Source: Microbacterium sp.
Lineage (GTDB): Bacteria > Actinomycetota > Actinomycetes > Actinomycetales > Microbacteriaceae
DNA: 64,000 nucleotides
NCBI RefSeq assembly: GCF_017305435.1
Contig: NZ_JAFKIP010000004.1
Coordinates: 62,001-126,000 of the forward strand
Direction of reading: 5' to 3'
The notes under the pieces: generated by a model
What the model was told of the DNA's origin: nothing
Databases searched by the model: none
What the model saw: the letters and a program-made list of their open reading frames with translations, nothing else
Position numbers and translations under genes: made by a program
Part shown: positions 62,142 to 64,000 of the stretch, piece by piece
Layout: each line of letters opens with the position of its first letter
How positions within the stretch are numbered: the first letter of the stretch is position 1

Positions 62142-63092
62142 GTGCTCAACGTCGGCATCGATATCGGCGGAACGAAGATCGCGGGCGGTGTCGTCGCGGA
62201 AGACGGACGCATCATCGAACGCGCCCGCGTCGTGACGCCGACGGACACCGCCGACCTCGCGCAGGCCGTCGCGGACATGGTCGAGGACCTGGCATCCCGT
62301 CACGACGTGCACAGCGTCGGCGTCGCCGCCGCGGGATACATCGACCGCACGCGCTCGATCATGATGCACGCCCCCAACATCGACTGGCAGAACGTGCCGC
62401 TGCGCGCCCAGTTCGAGGAGCGCATCGGGCGGCCCGTGACGCTCGAGAACGACGCCAACGCGGCGGGCTGGGGCGAGTTCCGCTTCGGTGCCGGGCGCGG
62501 CACGTCCGACATGGTGATGGTGACGCTCGGCACGGGTGTCGGCGGCGCCGTCATCACCGACGGGACGCTCGTGATCGGCGCGAACGGCAGCGCGGCCGAG
62601 CTCGGCCACATCCGATTCGTCCGCGGCGGGCGCCCGTGCGGCTGCGGGCAGAACGGATGCCTCGAGCAGTATGCGTCCGGCAGGGCGCTGCAGCGCGAAC
62701 TCGCCGACATCGCCGACGCCGGAGGGATCGGCGACCGGCTCGCCGCGCACCGCGGCGCCGATGGCCTCGTGCACGGCCCGCAGCTCGCTCTGCTGCTGAG
62801 CGAGGGTGACGAGGGCGCGCTCGAGGCTGTGCGCCGTGTCGCGACGGCGCTCGGGGAGGCGTGCGGCGGGTTCCAGGCGGTCCTCGATCCCGAGTTGTTC
62901 GTGATCGGCGGTGGAGTGGCCGACCTCGGCGAGGTGTTGCTCGAGCCCACCCGCGTCGCGTACGAGTCCGCCCTCCCTGGGTTCGGTGACCACCCGACGG
63001 CGCGATTCGTCATCGCGACTCTCGGCAACGACGCGGGGCTCGTGGGCGTCGCCGACCTGGCGGGACTGCGCTCGGGCGTCCGGGCCGAGTGA
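62142..63092 (+). CDS. glk: ROK-family glucokinase
   Basis: 316 residues from GTG 62142 with GGAGGAC upstream. IDIGGTKIAGG is the phosphate loop; ENDANAAGWGEFRFG carries the catalytic Asp; TLGTGVGGAVI follows. The Zn-binding ROK signature reads ELGHIRFVRGGRPCGCGQNGCLEQYASG. There is no N-terminal helix-turn-helix, so it is an enzyme, unlike the ROK regulator at 8.4 kb. It phosphorylates glucose with ATP. Polyphosphate use cannot be excluded by eye but the polyphosphate-specific motifs were not seen. A TAGACT hexamer at 62084-62089 may be its -10. Confidence 0.9.
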   Translation: MLNVGIDIGGTKIAGGVVAEDGRIIERARVVTPTDTADLAQAVADMVEDLASRHDVHSVGVAAAGYIDRTRSIMMHAPNIDWQNVPLRAQFEERIGRPVTLENDANAAGWGEFRFGAGRGTSDMVMVTLGTGVGGAVITDGTLVIGANGSAAELGHIRFVRGGRPCGCGQNGCLEQYASGRALQRELADIADAGGIGDRLAAHRGADGLVHGPQLALLLSEGDEGALEAVRRVATALGEACGGFQAVLDPELFVIGGGVADLGEVLLEPTRVAYESALPGFGDHPTARFVIATLGNDAGLVGVADLAGLRSGVRAE

Positions 63093-63102
63093 GGAAACCG
63101 CG

Positions 63103-63813
63103 ATGTTCTACTGGTTCATGAAGTACATCGTGATCGGACCGATCGTCAAGGCGATCTTCCGGCCGTGGATCGTGGGCCGCACCCACGTCCCGGCGAACGG
63201 CGCGGCGATCCTCGCATCGAACCACCTCTCGGTGAGCGACTCGATCTTCCTGCCGCTCATGATCGACCGGCCGATGAGCTTCCTGGCCAAGAGCGACTAC
63301 TTCACGGGCAAGGGCATCAAAGGCTGGGCGACCCGCGTGTTCATGAAGGCGACCGGGCAGATCCCGATCGATCGCACGGGCGGCAAGGCCTCGGAGGACT
63401 CGCTCAACACGGGTCTGCAGGTGCTGGGGCGCGGCGATCTCCTCGGCATCTATCCGGAGGGCACGCGCAGCCCCGACGGCAAGCTCTATCGCGGCCGGAC
63501 GGGGCTGGCCCGCATGGCACTCGAAGCGCGCGTCCCCGTCGTCCCCGTCGTCATGGTCGACACGGGCGAGATCATGCCGATCGGTCGTTCGATCCCGCGG
63601 ATCGGTCGCGTCGGCATGGTGATCGGTGAACCGCTCGACTTCTCCCGCTTCCACGGCATGGAGTCCGACCGGTACGTCCTGCGATCGGTGACCGACGAGA
63701 TCATGGTCGCTCTGCAGCGTCTCGGTGAGCAGGAGTACGACGACGTGTACGCGTCGACCGTGAAGGACCGGGCGAACGCTCCGGCCGTGGGCTCGTCGCC
63801 CGCCGCCGGATGA
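63103..63813 (+). CDS. plsC: 1-acyl-sn-glycerol-3-phosphate acyltransferase (PlsC)
   Basis: 236 residues, 10 bp after glk. The acyltransferase block NHLSVSDS (HX4D), FMKATGQIPIDR, GIYPEGTRSPDGKLYRGRTG and VPVVPVVMV are standard PlsC motifs. A short hydrophobic N-terminus can hold it at the membrane. It makes phosphatidic acid from lysophosphatidic acid. Together with fadD nearby it forms a lipid-metabolism pair. Confidence 0.92.
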   Translation: MFYWFMKYIVIGPIVKAIFRPWIVGRTHVPANGAAILASNHLSVSDSIFLPLMIDRPMSFLAKSDYFTGKGIKGWATRVFMKATGQIPIDRTGGKASEDSLNTGLQVLGRGDLLGIYPEGTRSPDGKLYRGRTGLARMALEARVPVVPVVMVDTGEIMPIGRSIPRIGRVGMVIGEPLDFSRFHGMESDRYVLRSVTDEIMVALQRLGEQEYDDVYASTVKDRANAPAVGSSPAAG

Positions 63814-63865
63814 CGCGCACTTCCGACCCCGTCACGCGAGCATCCGCCGCTGCGCCACGCCACTA

Positions 63866-64000
63866 GACTGGCCGGATGCCCACTCCGCACGCCGACCTGG
63901 ATCACTGGCGCACGCTTCCCATCAAGCAGCAGCCGCTCTGGCCCGACGCCGACGCCGTCGCCGCCGTGTCGACCGAGATCGCGAGCCTTCCGCCCCTCGT
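63866..64000 (+). CDS. Class II 3-deoxy-7-phosphoheptulonate synthase, N-terminal part (cut by window edge)
   Basis: The coding part starts at ATG 63876 and runs off the window; 41 codons are present. The sequence LDHWRTLPIKQQPLWPD, then SLPPLV, is the conserved beginning of class II DAHP synthases, the first step of aromatic amino acid synthesis. TAGACT at 63864-63869, only a few bases before the ATG, suggests a near-leaderless message; the start coordinate given includes this -10-like site's edge. Confidence 0.85.

Noticed and set aside
1-64000. CRISPR arrays, rRNA operons, intact tRNAs and insertion sequences
   Set aside because: No regularly spaced repeats, no rRNA-like blocks, no complete cloverleaf and no transposase gene were seen on either strand.

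Overview
The window is high-GC actinobacterial DNA, most likely Microbacterium or a close Microbacteriaceae relative. The evidence is the overall composition, the many GTG and near-leaderless starts, and a core block of garA, a MerR/FtsR-like regulator, a second MerR protein, a ParA-like ATPase, pyc, def, fadD, glk, plsC and class II aroF typical of that group. The heptamer GGATGCC/GGCATCC recurs several times per kb after about 18.3 kb but is scarce before it. This marks the first 18.3 kb as foreign.

Bases 1-7,440 are the end of an integrative element. They carry the 3' part of a MobF relaxase/helicase, a small membrane protein, a Vsr-type nick endonuclease, and a tightly overlapped three-gene operon. 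The operon encodes a C5-cytosine methyltransferase with an extra C-terminal domain, a soluble protein with two GHKL ATPase modules and a histidine-kinase-like dimerisation segment, and a response-regulator-like protein with an unrecognised C-terminal half. The element ends in a 44-nt 3' fragment of tRNA-Pro(GGG). A second, mutated copy of that fragment lies at 18,237-18,280, with about 75 bp of collinear similarity upstream. Bases 7,440-18,280 therefore look like an older island accreted at the same tRNA site. It holds a pseudogene resembling TIR-like predicted nucleotide-binding proteins, a P-loop ATPase remnant, and then ROK regulator-MFS-carboxylesterase, TetR, glgB, an MpaB-like oxygenase, and a TetR-CarD pair.

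From 18.3 kb on the sequence reads as chromosome. 18.5-23.3 kb has a HEAT-repeat protein, an ArsR/SRPBCC divergent pair, a TetR/DUF1304/MDR-reductase unit with a clear operator, and nrdI. 23.4-34.8 kb is a nitrogen-compound catabolic cluster bracketed by two related TetR regulators with palindromic operators: an NCS1 permease, a YtcJ-like amidohydrolase, a PLP decarboxylase, an amidase, an agmatine-deiminase-like enzyme, a flavin amine oxidase and a secreted lipase. 34.9-43.6 kb has adhE with a GntR-type operator in its promoter, an L,D-transpeptidase, a prepilin peptidase, a YihY protein and glgP. 43.6-47.8 kb has a LysR regulator with a glutamine amidotransferase, divergent from an mmsB/mmsA-like pair. 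47.9-53.7 kb has a CYTH protein, lpdA, copC opposite a Met/Cys-rich copper-storage-type protein, and the garA-merR-merR cluster. 53.9-64 kb has two ParA/MinD-like ATPases flanking pyc, then def, fadD, glk, plsC and the start of a class II DAHP synthase.

No rRNA, intact tRNA, CRISPR array, integrase or intact insertion sequence was seen. All assignments come from reading motifs by eye, without database searches.
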